A stretch of 18,420 nt of DNA from Hydrogenimonas sp. (lineage in GTDB: Bacteria; Campylobacterota; Campylobacteria; Campylobacterales; Hydrogenimonadaceae), in the NCBI RefSeq assembly GCF_029933015.1, contig NZ_JAOZOZ010000020.1, positions 1 to 18,420 of the forward strand, given 5' to 3'. Position numbers and translations under genes: made by a program. This document shows positions 7,704-13,945 of the stretch, piece by piece (within the stretch, counting starts at the first letter, position 1; the number at the start of each line of letters is the position of its first letter). The notes under the pieces were generated by a model. The model searched no databases. It had not been told where the DNA came from and saw only the letters and a program-made list of their open reading frames with translations.

Positions 7704-7725
7704 AGGGGTGCTCCTTTGAAAGATC
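7694..7725 (-). promoter_or_regulatory. Perfect hairpin enclosing the hobA ribosome site and start codon
   Basis: Arms GATCTTTCAAAGG (7694-7706) and CCTTTGAAAGATC (7713-7725) are exact reverse complements around a 6-nt loop. In hobA mRNA the upstream arm plus the loop edge carries the AAAGGAG ribosome site, and the downstream arm carries the TTG start codon (7703-7701) and the next codons. If the 13-bp stem forms, the ribosome cannot reach either signal. This suggests translational control, for example by coupled translation from upstream, temperature or a protein. The structure is directly visible; the regulation is inferred. Confidence 0.75.
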
Positions 7726-7777
7726 GGGAACGGGGAACGGGGAACGGGGAACGGAATTTTTCACAAACGGCCCTCAT
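7700..7777 (-). other. Possible 25-codon leader peptide ending on the hobA start
   Basis: An ATG at 7777-7775 opens a frame of 25 codons that crosses the heptamer array and the hairpin, then stops at TGA 7702-7700. That stop overlaps the hobA TTG (7703-7701) as TTGA. The frame starts MRAVCEKFRS and ends KGAPL. Only an A-rich run, without a real Shine-Dalgarno, precedes it, so translation is uncertain. If it is translated, ribosomes would melt the hairpin and re-start on hobA. Confidence 0.3.
7726..7753. repeat. Four perfect tandem heptamers GGGAACG
   Basis: Four exact copies of GGGAACG (minus strand GTTCCCC phase) lie head to tail, abutting the hobA hairpin with no spacer. Related heptamers in the opposite orientation lie at 7789-7816. 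Because 7 is not a multiple of 3, a gain or loss of one copy would shift any frame that crosses the array. Such arrays are prone to slippage. Confidence 0.9.
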
Positions 7778-7788
7778 CTTTTTTTTCC

Positions 7789-7816
7789 GTTCACTGTTCA
7801 CCATTCCCCGTTCACC
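7789..7816. repeat. Degenerate GTTCACC-type heptamer array, inverted relative to 7726-7753
   Basis: Four consecutive 7-bp units read GTTCACT, GTTCACC, ATTCCCC, GTTCACC on the plus strand. They are inverted relatives of the GGGAACG array. Pairing 7726-7754 with 7787-7815 gives 24 Watson-Crick matches and one possible G-U pair (on minus-strand RNA) in 29 positions, around a 32-nt loop containing an eight-T run (7779-7786). No U-run follows the stem on either strand, so it is not a standard terminator. It may be an mRNA-stabilising or processing structure between lysC and hobA. Confidence 0.75.
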
Positions 7817-7820
7817 CATT

Positions 7821-8291
7821 TCACTTGTCCAGTTCGTACGCCTCGTGCAGAGCGCGGACGGCCAGTTCGGCGTATTTCTCGTCGATGATCATCGAAATCT
7901 TGATTTCGCTGGTGCTGATCATCTCGATGTTGATGTTCTCTTTGGCCATCGTCGTGAAGGCTTTGGCCGCGACGCCGCTGTGGCTCTTCATGCCCACACC
8001 GACGATGGAGACTTTCGCCACATCCTCTTTGTATTCGATGTCGCCGATACTGTTTTCGAACTTTTTCAGTGCGCGTCTGACATGCTCGATCTCGCTCTGG
8101 GGCACGGTGAAATCGATCTCGGTCTTTCCGTCGGCGCCGATGGTCTGGACGATCATGTCGACATTGATGTTCTCCTCCGCCAGGGCATTGAAGATTTCGG
8201 AGGCGATACCCGGCCGGTCTTCGACCCCCTTGAGGCTGACGCGGGACTGGTTCTTGTCCAGAGCGATACCGCTGACGAGTGGTTTTTCCAT
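7821..8291 (-). other. Possible internal start for an aspartokinase beta subunit
   Basis: In frame within lysC, codon 246 is an ATG (8291-8289, MEKPLVSGIALDKNQ) preceded by AAAGGAAGAG, a good purine-rich site about ten bases upstream. It would yield a 156-residue protein with only the ACT domains. Several Gram-positive aspartokinases make exactly such a beta subunit from an internal start at about this position. Whether it is used here cannot be told from sequence. Confidence 0.4.
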
Positions 8292-9026
8292 GATGTTCTC
8301 TTCCTTTGTGATCAATGTTCCGGGATTGTCGTTGAAACTGCAGCGCGTGACGAGGTTGACACCCATCTTCTTGGCCAGTTCGACGGAGCGGTTCTGGAGC
8401 ACTTTCGCACCCAGTGAGGCGAGCTCGAGCATCTCGTCGTAACTGATCATATCCATCTTTTTCGCTTTGGGTTCGATGCGGGGATCGGTCGTGTAGACGC
8501 CGTCGACATCGGTGTAGATCTCGCACAGATCCGCCTTCATCGCGCCGGCGATCGCCACGGCGGTCAGGTCGCTGCCGCCTCGCCCCAGGGTCGTGACACG
8601 GCCGTCGGGATTGATCCCCTGGAAACCGGCCACGACGACGATCCTGCCTGCGGCCACCGCTTCGCCCATCGGTTTGGGGTCGATATGCTCGATGCGTGCC
8701 GCCGTATGGGTCTTGTCGGTGACGATACCCGCCTGACGGCCCGTCATGGCTACGGCGGGATACCCCATCTCGTTGAGAGCGATGCTCAGCAGCGCGCTGG
8801 TGACCCTCTCGCCGGAGCTCAACAGCAGATCCATCGCCTCCCGATCCGGCGTTTTCGAAAAGAAGTGGGCATACTCGATCAGCTTGTTGGTCTCCCCGCT
8901 CATGGCGGAGACGACGACGATGACGTCGTGCCCTTCGTCACGGGTTTTGGCCACCCGTTTCGCGACGTTGGCGATGCGGTCCAGGTCTCCGACACTGGTA
9001 CCACCGAACTTTTGAACAACTAACAT
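7821..9026 (-). CDS. lysC: Aspartokinase (alpha subunit, with ACT domains)
   Basis: Aspartokinase phosphorylates aspartate, the first step toward lysine, diaminopimelate, threonine and methionine. The 401-residue protein begins LVVQKFGGTSVGD (the kinase Lys-Phe-Gly-Gly motif). It shows VVVVSAMSGETN, SSGERVTSALLS, TTLGRGGSDLTA and YTDVDGVYTTDPR in the amino-acid kinase domain (~1-240), and two ACT regulatory domains after ~265 (VEDRPGIASEIF and VGVGMKSHSGVAAKAF). The start at ATG 9026 overlaps the rppH stop by one base (TAATG). The open frame extends far upstream, but only through rppH out of frame. Feedback inhibition by lysine and/or threonine is typical of the family. A possible internal start for a beta subunit is listed separately. 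The gene is followed by the structured lysC-hobA gap. Confidence 0.97.
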   Translation of the reverse strand: MLVVQKFGGTSVGDLDRIANVAKRVAKTRDEGHDVIVVVSAMSGETNKLIEYAHFFSKTPDREAMDLLLSSGERVTSALLSIALNEMGYPAVAMTGRQAGIVTDKTHTAARIEHIDPKPMGEAVAAGRIVVVAGFQGINPDGRVTTLGRGGSDLTAVAIAGAMKADLCEIYTDVDGVYTTDPRIEPKAKKMDMISYDEMLELASLGAKVLQNRSVELAKKMGVNLVTRCSFNDNPGTLITKEENIMEKPLVSGIALDKNQSRVSLKGVEDRPGIASEIFNALAEENINVDMIVQTIGADGKTEIDFTVPQSEIEHVRRALKKFENSIGDIEYKEDVAKVSIVGVGMKSHSGVAAKAFTTMAKENINIEMISTSEIKISMIIDEKYAELAVRALHEAYELDK

Positions 9027-9511
9027 TACAGGTAACCCTTTTTTCTGAAATACTCCAGCACCTTCTTGTAGATGGGGCGCTTGAAATAGGTGATATAGTC
9101 GAAAATCTTCCCGTACGGAACGAAAGTGTACTGGACGAATTCGGGCACTTCCGTCTCCAGATTGATCTTCGCTCCCGGCTTGAGCCGGACAAGAAAATAT
9201 TTCTGCCGCTGCCCGTCGAAGGGGTACATCTTTTTCGCGATCATCTCGGGAAAATCGTAGCTGACCCATTCGGGAAACTCCGCCACGATCTCCACCTCGT
9301 CGGTACCGATCTCCTCTTTCAGCTCTCGAAAAAGCGCTTCTCTCGGACTCTCTCCCTCGTCGATACCGCCCTGGGGAAACTGCCAGGCGTCCTTGACATC
9401 GCTTCTGGAGGCGATGAAAAACTCCACCTTTTCCGGATACTTTGATGAGAGAATGATCGCGGCGACATTGGGTCGGTATTTTTTCGTTTTCTTCTCTTTT
9501 CGATCATTCAT
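9026..9511 (-). CDS. rppH: RNA 5'-pyrophosphohydrolase (Nudix)
   Basis: The 161-residue Nudix hydrolase has a complete Nudix box at residues 48-69 (Gly48, Glu54, Arg62-Glu63, Glu66-Glu67, Gly69). It also has the RppH/NudH-type pattern KYRPNVAAIIL, then DAWQFPQGGIDEGE, and a C-terminal FKRPIYKKVLEYF. RppH removes pyrophosphate from 5'-triphosphate mRNA ends and triggers decay; relatives were named invasion protein A or Ap4A hydrolase. The start at ATG 9511 has only a weak ribosome site. It heads the minus-strand series, with a possible -10 (TACAAT, 9567-9562) in the region shared with hemW. It joins lysC through TAATG. The nudH-lysC order is also found in H. pylori and C. jejuni. Confidence 0.93.
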   Translation of the reverse strand: MNDRKEKKTKKYRPNVAAIILSSKYPEKVEFFIASRSDVKDAWQFPQGGIDEGESPREALFRELKEEIGTDEVEIVAEFPEWVSYDFPEMIAKKMYPFDGQRQKYFLVRLKPGAKINLETEVPEFVQYTFVPYGKIFDYITYFKRPIYKKVLEYFRKKGYL

Positions 9512-9597
9512 TCAGATTGCTTTACAGACGTACACTGAAGGTACGTAAAATTTTTGATATGATTGTATTAAAAACTCATTTAAGGGCGACTGAGAAT
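9512..9597. promoter_or_regulatory. Divergent rppH/hemW promoter region with inverted repeat
   Basis: This 86-bp AT-rich gap separates divergent genes. A possible minus -10 is TACAAT at 9567-9562 (for rppH) and a possible plus -10 is TATGAT at 9558-9563 (for hemW); neither has a clear -35. Upstream of the latter lies an inverted repeat ACGTAC-N7-GTACGT (9528-9546), with outer TTTAC/GTAAA bases (9521-9525, 9545-9549), which could be an operator. The -10 assignments are by eye only. Confidence 0.4.
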
Positions 9598-10665
9598 TTG
9601 AAACAGACCCATCTTTTATATCTGCATATCCCCTTTTGCGACAGCAAATGCCACTACTGCAGCTTCAACTCCTACGTGGACCGGTTCGAATTGAGAGAAA
9701 GCTACATGAAAGCGCTGGCAAAGCAGCTGCGCCACGACCTGGAGCGGCTGGAGGGCGGTGAGGGGTCGATCGAAACCCTCTTCATCGGCGGCGGCACTCC
9801 CTCGACGATAGAGCCCGCACTCTACGAACCGATCTTTTCGGTTCTGAAGCCGTGGCTGGCCGAAAACGCGGAGATCACGACGGAAGCGAATCCCAACAGC
9901 GCCACGGCGTCGTGGCTGAGAGGGATGCGGGCACTGGGGGTCAACCGCATCAGTTTCGGCGTACAGAGTTTTTTCGACGACAAGCTGAAGCTGCTGGGGC
10001 GTGCCCACCGCGCGGACGACGCCGTGGAGGCGGTCCTGAACGCCGCCGAAGAGGGTTTCGAACACATTTCGATCGATCTGATCTATGCCACCTGTCTGGA
10101 TACGCCCGGACGGATCGAAAAGGAGATCGCACAGGCCCTCTCTCTTCCCATCGACCACCTCAGCGCCTACGAACTGACGATCGAAGAGGGGACCCCCTTT
10201 CAAAAGAGTCCCGAAGTACGCAGGGAATCCCTGGAACAGGCGCATATCCTCCGCGACACACTCGTTTCCCACGGATGGCGACACTACGAAATCTCCAACT
10301 TCGGCCTCGACATCTGCCGGCACAACTACGGCTACTGGGAATACAAACCCTACCTGGGCGTCGGCTGCGGCGCGGTGGGGCGCATCGGCGACGAGCGGCT
10401 CTACCCCCACACCGATCCGAAGCGCTATATCGACGACCCGTTTTTCAAAAGAGTGGAGAGACTCCGTCCGGAAGAGATGCACGAGGAGAAGATCTTTCTG
10501 GGACTCAGAAGTTCGGTGGGAATCGACGCAAAGATGCTGACGGAGGCGGAAAAGGCAAGATGCGAACTGCTGGTAAAAGAGGAGAAAGTGACGTTCAGGG
10601 ATGGACGATATTTCAACAACGACTACCTGCTCAGCGATGAAATCGCCCTTTTTATCCTGGGCTAA
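9598..10665 (+). CDS. hemW: Radical SAM haem chaperone / HemN-like protein HemW
   Basis: This belongs to the HemN/HemW radical SAM family. The 4Fe-4S motif CDSKCHYCSF (CxxxCxxC followed by a non-cysteine, as in HemW rather than true HemN) comes right after LLYLHIPF. FIGGGTPSTI, TEANPNS, NRISFGVQSF, LGRAH and SIDLIYATCLDTP follow in family order. A C-terminal HemW domain includes YEISNFG and HNYGYW, and the LGVGCGAVG loop. HemW is thought to deliver haem to respiratory enzymes; older names are 'oxygen-independent coproporphyrinogen III oxidase'. I choose TTG 9598, with TAAGGG upstream and a start close to the LLYLHIPF strand. ATG 9559 (13 codons longer) overlaps a likely -10 and lacks a ribosome site. 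Length is ~355 residues. It is followed after a 63-nt gap by tatB. Confidence 0.9.
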   Translation: MKQTHLLYLHIPFCDSKCHYCSFNSYVDRFELRESYMKALAKQLRHDLERLEGGEGSIETLFIGGGTPSTIEPALYEPIFSVLKPWLAENAEITTEANPNSATASWLRGMRALGVNRISFGVQSFFDDKLKLLGRAHRADDAVEAVLNAAEEGFEHISIDLIYATCLDTPGRIEKEIAQALSLPIDHLSAYELTIEEGTPFQKSPEVRRESLEQAHILRDTLVSHGWRHYEISNFGLDICRHNYGYWEYKPYLGVGCGAVGRIGDERLYPHTDPKRYIDDPFFKRVERLRPEEMHEEKIFLGLRSSVGIDAKMLTEAEKARCELLVKEEKVTFRDGRYFNNDYLLSDEIALFILG

Positions 10666-10728
10666 TCACTTTTTTGATAGACTTGACCACTTTAAAAGAG
10701 CACCTCAAAAACAGATGAAGGACATGCG

Positions 10729-11202
10729 ATGTTTGGCATGGGACTGAGCGAAATATTTTTTATCGTCGTGATCGCCATTCTCTTTCTTGGCCCCGACAAA
10801 CTTCCCGACGCGATGGTACAGATCGCCAAATTTTTCCGGAGTATCAAACGGACCGTCAACGACGCGAAAACCTCCCTCGAAGAGGAGCTGAAGATCAGCG
10901 AACTCAAAGAGGAGGCCCTCAAATACAAAAAACAGCTCGACCAGGCGACCCACCAGCTCGAAAAGGTCACGACGGCGGACCTGACGACACTTGAGGAGCT
11001 GACCGAAACGGTCGAGGATGTCAAAAAGGCCGAAAACAGGCTCGAAGAGGAGGCCGAGGAGCTCAAGGAGAAGGTCGAGCCCAAACGCGAAACGGTGACC
11101 TTCCCGAAGAAAAACCGCCGCAGCCACTCCGTCTACGCGCCGCCGGCCGAGGAGCCGACGAACCCTGAAGAAAACCCCAAAGGAAAGGACGCCGATGTTT
11201 GA
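10729..11202 (+). CDS. tatB: Sec-independent translocase subunit TatB
   Basis: TatB forms the twin-arginine signal receptor with TatC in the inner membrane. The 157-residue protein starts MFGMGLSEIFFIV, with one transmembrane helix at ~5-20 ending in the conserved LGPDKLP hinge, an amphipathic helix (AMVQIAKFFRSIKRTVND), a long charged coiled-coil region (~45-120) and a Pro/Asn-rich tail. The glutamate in the membrane helix (SEIF) is characteristic of TatB. ATG 10729 has a GAAGGA site. It overlaps tatC by 8 nt. No tatA is present in the window, which is usual because tatA is unlinked in Campylobacterota. The 63-bp gap upstream holds an AT-rich stretch (TTTAAAA near 10691) that might be a promoter; nothing firm is seen. 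Confidence 0.92.
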   Translation: MFGMGLSEIFFIVVIAILFLGPDKLPDAMVQIAKFFRSIKRTVNDAKTSLEEELKISELKEEALKYKKQLDQATHQLEKVTTADLTTLEELTETVEDVKKAENRLEEEAEELKEKVEPKRETVTFPKKNRRSHSVYAPPAEEPTNPEENPKGKDADV

Positions 11203-11944
11203 GGATCTCAAACCCCATATCGCGGAACTCAGAAAACGGCTCGCCTACTCCATCGGCGCGTTGATCGTCTGTTTCTTCGTCGCTTTCTATTTCTACGAGC
11301 CGATCCTCGAGTGGATGACACAGCCTCTCAAAGAGGTATTGCCCGACACTTCGATGATGATCGCCACGGGCGTTCCGGAAGTCTTCTTCACGGCGGTCAA
11401 GGTTTCGCTCTTTGCCGGTTTTCTGATGGCTTTGCCCTTCATTCTCTACCAGTTCTGGCTCTTCATCGCGCCGGGACTCTACGAGCACGAAAAGAAGTAT
11501 ATCTGGCCCTTCGTCTTCTTCGCGTCGGGCATGTTTTTCCTCGGCGCGGCCTTCGCCTACTACGTCGTCGTCCCCTACGGCTTCGCCTTTCTGGTCAACT
11601 TCGCCGAGCAGATCGTCACCGTCGCGCCCAAGATCAACGAATATGTCGGCTTTTTCACGAAGATCATGGTCGGTTTCGGCATCGCCTTCGAACTGCCGGT
11701 ATTGACATTCTTCCTGGCGCTTCTGGGACTCGTCGACGATCAGACACTCAAAAGCTTTTTCAAATACGCGATCATTCTGATCTTCGTACTCGCCGCGCTG
11801 CTGACGCCTCCGGACGTCGTCACCCAGCTGCTGATGGCGATCCCGCTGATTCTGCTCTATGGCGTCTCGATACTCATCGCCAAAATGGTCAATCCCTACA
11901 AACCGCCCGAAGAACCCGATGAAGAGGATGCAGAAACTGACTGA
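11195..11944 (+). CDS. tatC: Sec-independent translocase subunit TatC
   Basis: TatC is the multi-span receptor for twin-arginine signal peptides. The 249-residue protein opens with FEDLKPHIAELRKRL, the conserved cytoplasmic PH-x-x-ELR-x-R segment, and has six hydrophobic segments. Family landmarks are KVSLFAGFLMALPFILYQFW, FIAPGLYEHEKK, the periplasmic loop before MVGFGIAFELPVLTFF (with the functional Glu in FELP), LAALLTPPDVVTQ and IPLILLYGVSI. The start at ATG 11195 has an AAAGGAAAGGA site inside the end of tatB. The charged C-terminal tail (EEPDEEDAETD) overlaps the start of queA. Pairing with tatB is consistent with a Tat system that exports folded, cofactor-bearing redox enzymes. Confidence 0.97.
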   Translation: MFEDLKPHIAELRKRLAYSIGALIVCFFVAFYFYEPILEWMTQPLKEVLPDTSMMIATGVPEVFFTAVKVSLFAGFLMALPFILYQFWLFIAPGLYEHEKKYIWPFVFFASGMFFLGAAFAYYVVVPYGFAFLVNFAEQIVTVAPKINEYVGFFTKIMVGFGIAFELPVLTFFLALLGLVDDQTLKSFFKYAIILIFVLAALLTPPDVVTQLLMAIPLILLYGVSILIAKMVNPYKPPEEPDEEDAETD

Positions 11945-12977
11945 AAAGAGCGTTCCGGAACCTCTGGCGACCGATAGTTACGACTATCGGCTTCCCCCCG
12001 AGCTCATAGCGAAGGAGCCGGCACACCCCAAAGACAGCTCCCGGCTCCTCGTCGTCGACAGGAAAAGCGGCACGATCACCCATGCGGTTTTTCGCGACAT
12101 CCTCTCTTTCATTCCCAAAAAATGCGCCATCATCTACAACGACACCAAAGTGATCAAGGCACGGCTCTTCGGCAAAAAAGAGAGCGGCGGCAAAGTGGAA
12201 CTGCTGATCAACAGGCAGCTGGATGCCGAACGCTACAACGTCCTGATACGCGGAAAGGTCAAGCCCGGCAGCGAGCTGCTCTTCGACGGGGGGCTTAAGG
12301 CGGAAGTCCTCGAGCTTTGCAGTGACGGCAGCCGCATCGTCCGGTTCAAAAGCGCCGAGGGCACCGTGCTGGATTTCGAAGCGCTTCTGCACCATCTCGA
12401 GGAGATCGGCCATGTCCCCCTTCCGCCCTATATGCAAAGAGAGGACAGAGAGGAGGACGCGAAACTCTACCAGCCGGTTTTCGCCAGACACGAGGGGGCC
12501 GTCGCGGCACCGACGGCATCTTTGCACTTCACCGAAGAGCTATTTAACAAAATGCGCAAAAGTTTCGATATATACCCCATAACATTGCACGTGGGTGCCG
12601 GAACGTTCAAACCCGTCGAAGCGGAAACGATAACGGACCATCCCATGCACAGCGAATATTACGAAATTCCGGAAGAGACGCGGAAAGTCATCGATTCCGA
12701 CCGGGAAATCCTCGCCATCGGGACAACGGTGACACGGACGATCGAGTATTATGTCCGTACACGCAAACCGTTCGGCGAATGCGATCTTTTCCTGCATCCG
12801 GGAAACCCGCCGAGGCGCGTCGATCACCTGTTGACCAATTTCCACCTGCCGAAGTCGACGCTGATCATGCTGGTGGCTTCGTTTCTCGGACTGGAAAAGA
12901 CGATGGAAGTCTACCGCTGTGCCATAGAAAAGAGATACAGATTTTACAGCTATGGCGACGCCATGCTGATTTTATAG
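11919..12977 (+). CDS. queA: S-adenosylmethionine:tRNA ribosyltransferase-isomerase
   Basis: QueA transfers and rearranges the ribosyl part of SAM onto preQ1 in tRNA (position 34), giving epoxyqueuosine. The sequence follows the family through its length: YDYRLPPELIAKEPAHPKDSSRLLVV, IYNDTKVIKARLFGKKESGGKVELL, PPYMQRED, YQPVFARHEGAVAAPTASLHFT, ITLHVGAGTFKPVE, HSEYYEIP, TVTRTIEY, LLTNFHLPKSTLIMLVA and the terminal YGDAMLI. I place the start at ATG 11919 (352 residues), 26 nt inside tatC, with a GAAGAA site; ATG 11928 is possible. A longer frame from 11859 would be read entirely within tatC and is unlikely. The tatC-queA order is shared with Campylobacter. Confidence 0.95.
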   Translation: MKRMQKLTEKSVPEPLATDSYDYRLPPELIAKEPAHPKDSSRLLVVDRKSGTITHAVFRDILSFIPKKCAIIYNDTKVIKARLFGKKESGGKVELLINRQLDAERYNVLIRGKVKPGSELLFDGGLKAEVLELCSDGSRIVRFKSAEGTVLDFEALLHHLEEIGHVPLPPYMQREDREEDAKLYQPVFARHEGAVAAPTASLHFTEELFNKMRKSFDIYPITLHVGAGTFKPVEAETITDHPMHSEYYEIPEETRKVIDSDREILAIGTTVTRTIEYYVRTRKPFGECDLFLHPGNPPRRVDHLLTNFHLPKSTLIMLVASFLGLEKTMEVYRCAIEKRYRFYSYGDAMLIL

Positions 12978-12996
12978 GGATGGAAAGGAGAAGATG

Positions 12997-13146
12997 ATGC
13001 CGGAGGAGTTTTGGATCAAGATCACCGCTATCATATTCATCGCGGCGGGTCTGCTGCTGACGTTCGTCCGGGAACTTCGTAAACCGAAGCGCGATCCCAA
13101 CGACAATCCCGACACCAAACGCATGAACGATATATTGAAAGATTGA
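12997..13146 (+). CDS. Small single-span membrane protein (49 aa)
   Basis: This short gene fills the gap between queA and xth. It is preceded by AAAGGAG (12984-12990), placed six bases before ATG 12997; a second ATG at 12994 is also in frame. The product begins MPEEFWIKITAII, has one hydrophobic helix (~9-23, AIIFIAAGLLLTFV), then a basic RELRKPKRDP stretch and a polar tail ending MNDILKD. This suggests an inner-membrane peptide with its C-terminus inside. It stops one base before the xth ATG, so it is probably co-transcribed and coupled. I do not recognise a family. The strong ribosome site and the exact fit to the gap support it being real. Confidence 0.7.
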   Translation: MPEEFWIKITAIIFIAAGLLLTFVRELRKPKRDPNDNPDTKRMNDILKD

Positions 13147-13147
13147 A

Positions 13148-13936
13148 ATGGCCGTCACCGTCTGTACGTTCAACGTCAACTCCATACGATCGCGTATCGA
13201 TCTCATCGAGCGCTGGCTCACGGAAAAGAGAGAGGTCGATATCCTCTGTTTTCAGGAGATCAAGTGCGAAGCCGGACAGTTTCCGGCCGACCGTTTCGAA
13301 AAGCTCGGCTACGAGTGCGCCGTCAACGGCCAGAAGCGGCTCAACGGCGTGGCGGTCTGCTCGAAACTGCCCATCGAAACGGTCAAAACGGAGTTTGGCA
13401 GCGATCTCTTCGACAGAGAGAGACGGCTGATCGAAGTGAAGATAGGAGATACGCTGATTCTCAACTGCTACATTCCCAGAGGCGGACTGGAGGGCGAAGA
13501 GCGCCATGCCTACAAAATGGAGTTTTTCGACGCCCTGAGCGAATACACCCGCAGGCTGCTTCAGGATCATGAAAAGGTGATTCTCCTCGGCGATTTCAAT
13601 GTCGCGCTCGGCGACAACGACGTCTACGATCCGGAGGTTTTCGAAGGAGCCGTGGGCTTTCTGCCCAGCGAAAAGGAGAAGATGGAGGCGCTGCTCTCTA
13701 CGGGGGTGCACGACTGCTACAGAAAGCTCCATCCCGAAGAGAAGGCCTTCACCTGGTGGGACTACCGGACCGCGGGAATCTGGCGGGACGAAGGGATGCG
13801 CATCGACTACATCCTCGCCAGCGAAACGCTCTGCGGCGCGCTCGAATCGGTGGAAGTGGACCTGTGGACCCGGCGACGCCGTTCACCGACTCCCAGCGAC
13901 CATGCGCCCGTCGTCGCGACATTCGGTCGGATATAG
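13148..13936 (+). CDS. xth: Exodeoxyribonuclease III / AP endonuclease
   Basis: This 262-residue member of the ExoIII/APE1 family acts in base-excision repair. It cuts DNA 5' to abasic sites and has 3'-5' exonuclease and 3'-phosphatase activity. Conserved features are TFNVNSIRSR (~7-16), CFQEIK (~34-39, metal-binding Glu37), NCYIPRGG (catalytic Tyr), LLGDFNVAL (Asp and Asn), WWDYRTAGIWRDEGMRIDYIL and the C-terminal SDHAPVVA (Asp-His pair). Length is as expected. The start at ATG 13148 lies one base after the small membrane-peptide gene; its ribosome site is weak (GAAAGA), so coupling to that gene is likely. Its TAG stop contributes to the ribosome site of the next gene. Confidence 0.95.
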   Translation: MAVTVCTFNVNSIRSRIDLIERWLTEKREVDILCFQEIKCEAGQFPADRFEKLGYECAVNGQKRLNGVAVCSKLPIETVKTEFGSDLFDRERRLIEVKIGDTLILNCYIPRGGLEGEERHAYKMEFFDALSEYTRRLLQDHEKVILLGDFNVALGDNDVYDPEVFEGAVGFLPSEKEKMEALLSTGVHDCYRKLHPEEKAFTWWDYRTAGIWRDEGMRIDYILASETLCGALESVEVDLWTRRRRSPTPSDHAPVVATFGRI

Positions 13937-13945
13937 GATGGAAAC

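Noticed and set aside
7726..7815. The long stem as an intrinsic terminator of lysC
   Set aside because: No U-run follows the stem on either strand; the T8 tract lies in the loop.
7726..7816. Repeats at 7726-7816 as a CRISPR array
   Set aside because: Units are 7 bp, directly tandem and without spacers, so they are simple heptamer repeats.
9027..9269. An 81-codon N-terminal extension of lysC
   Set aside because: It is read out of frame through rppH, whereas aspartokinases begin at the LVVQKFGGTS segment; ATG 9026 with TAATG fits.
9517..9597. Longer hemW starts (TTG 9517, ATG 9559)
   Set aside because: They lack ribosome sites and would cover the candidate -10; HemW proteins usually start just before the LLYLHIPF strand. 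Not fully excluded.
11859..11918. A 20-codon upstream extension of queA
   Set aside because: It is read out of frame in the last membrane helix of tatC and has no family similarity.
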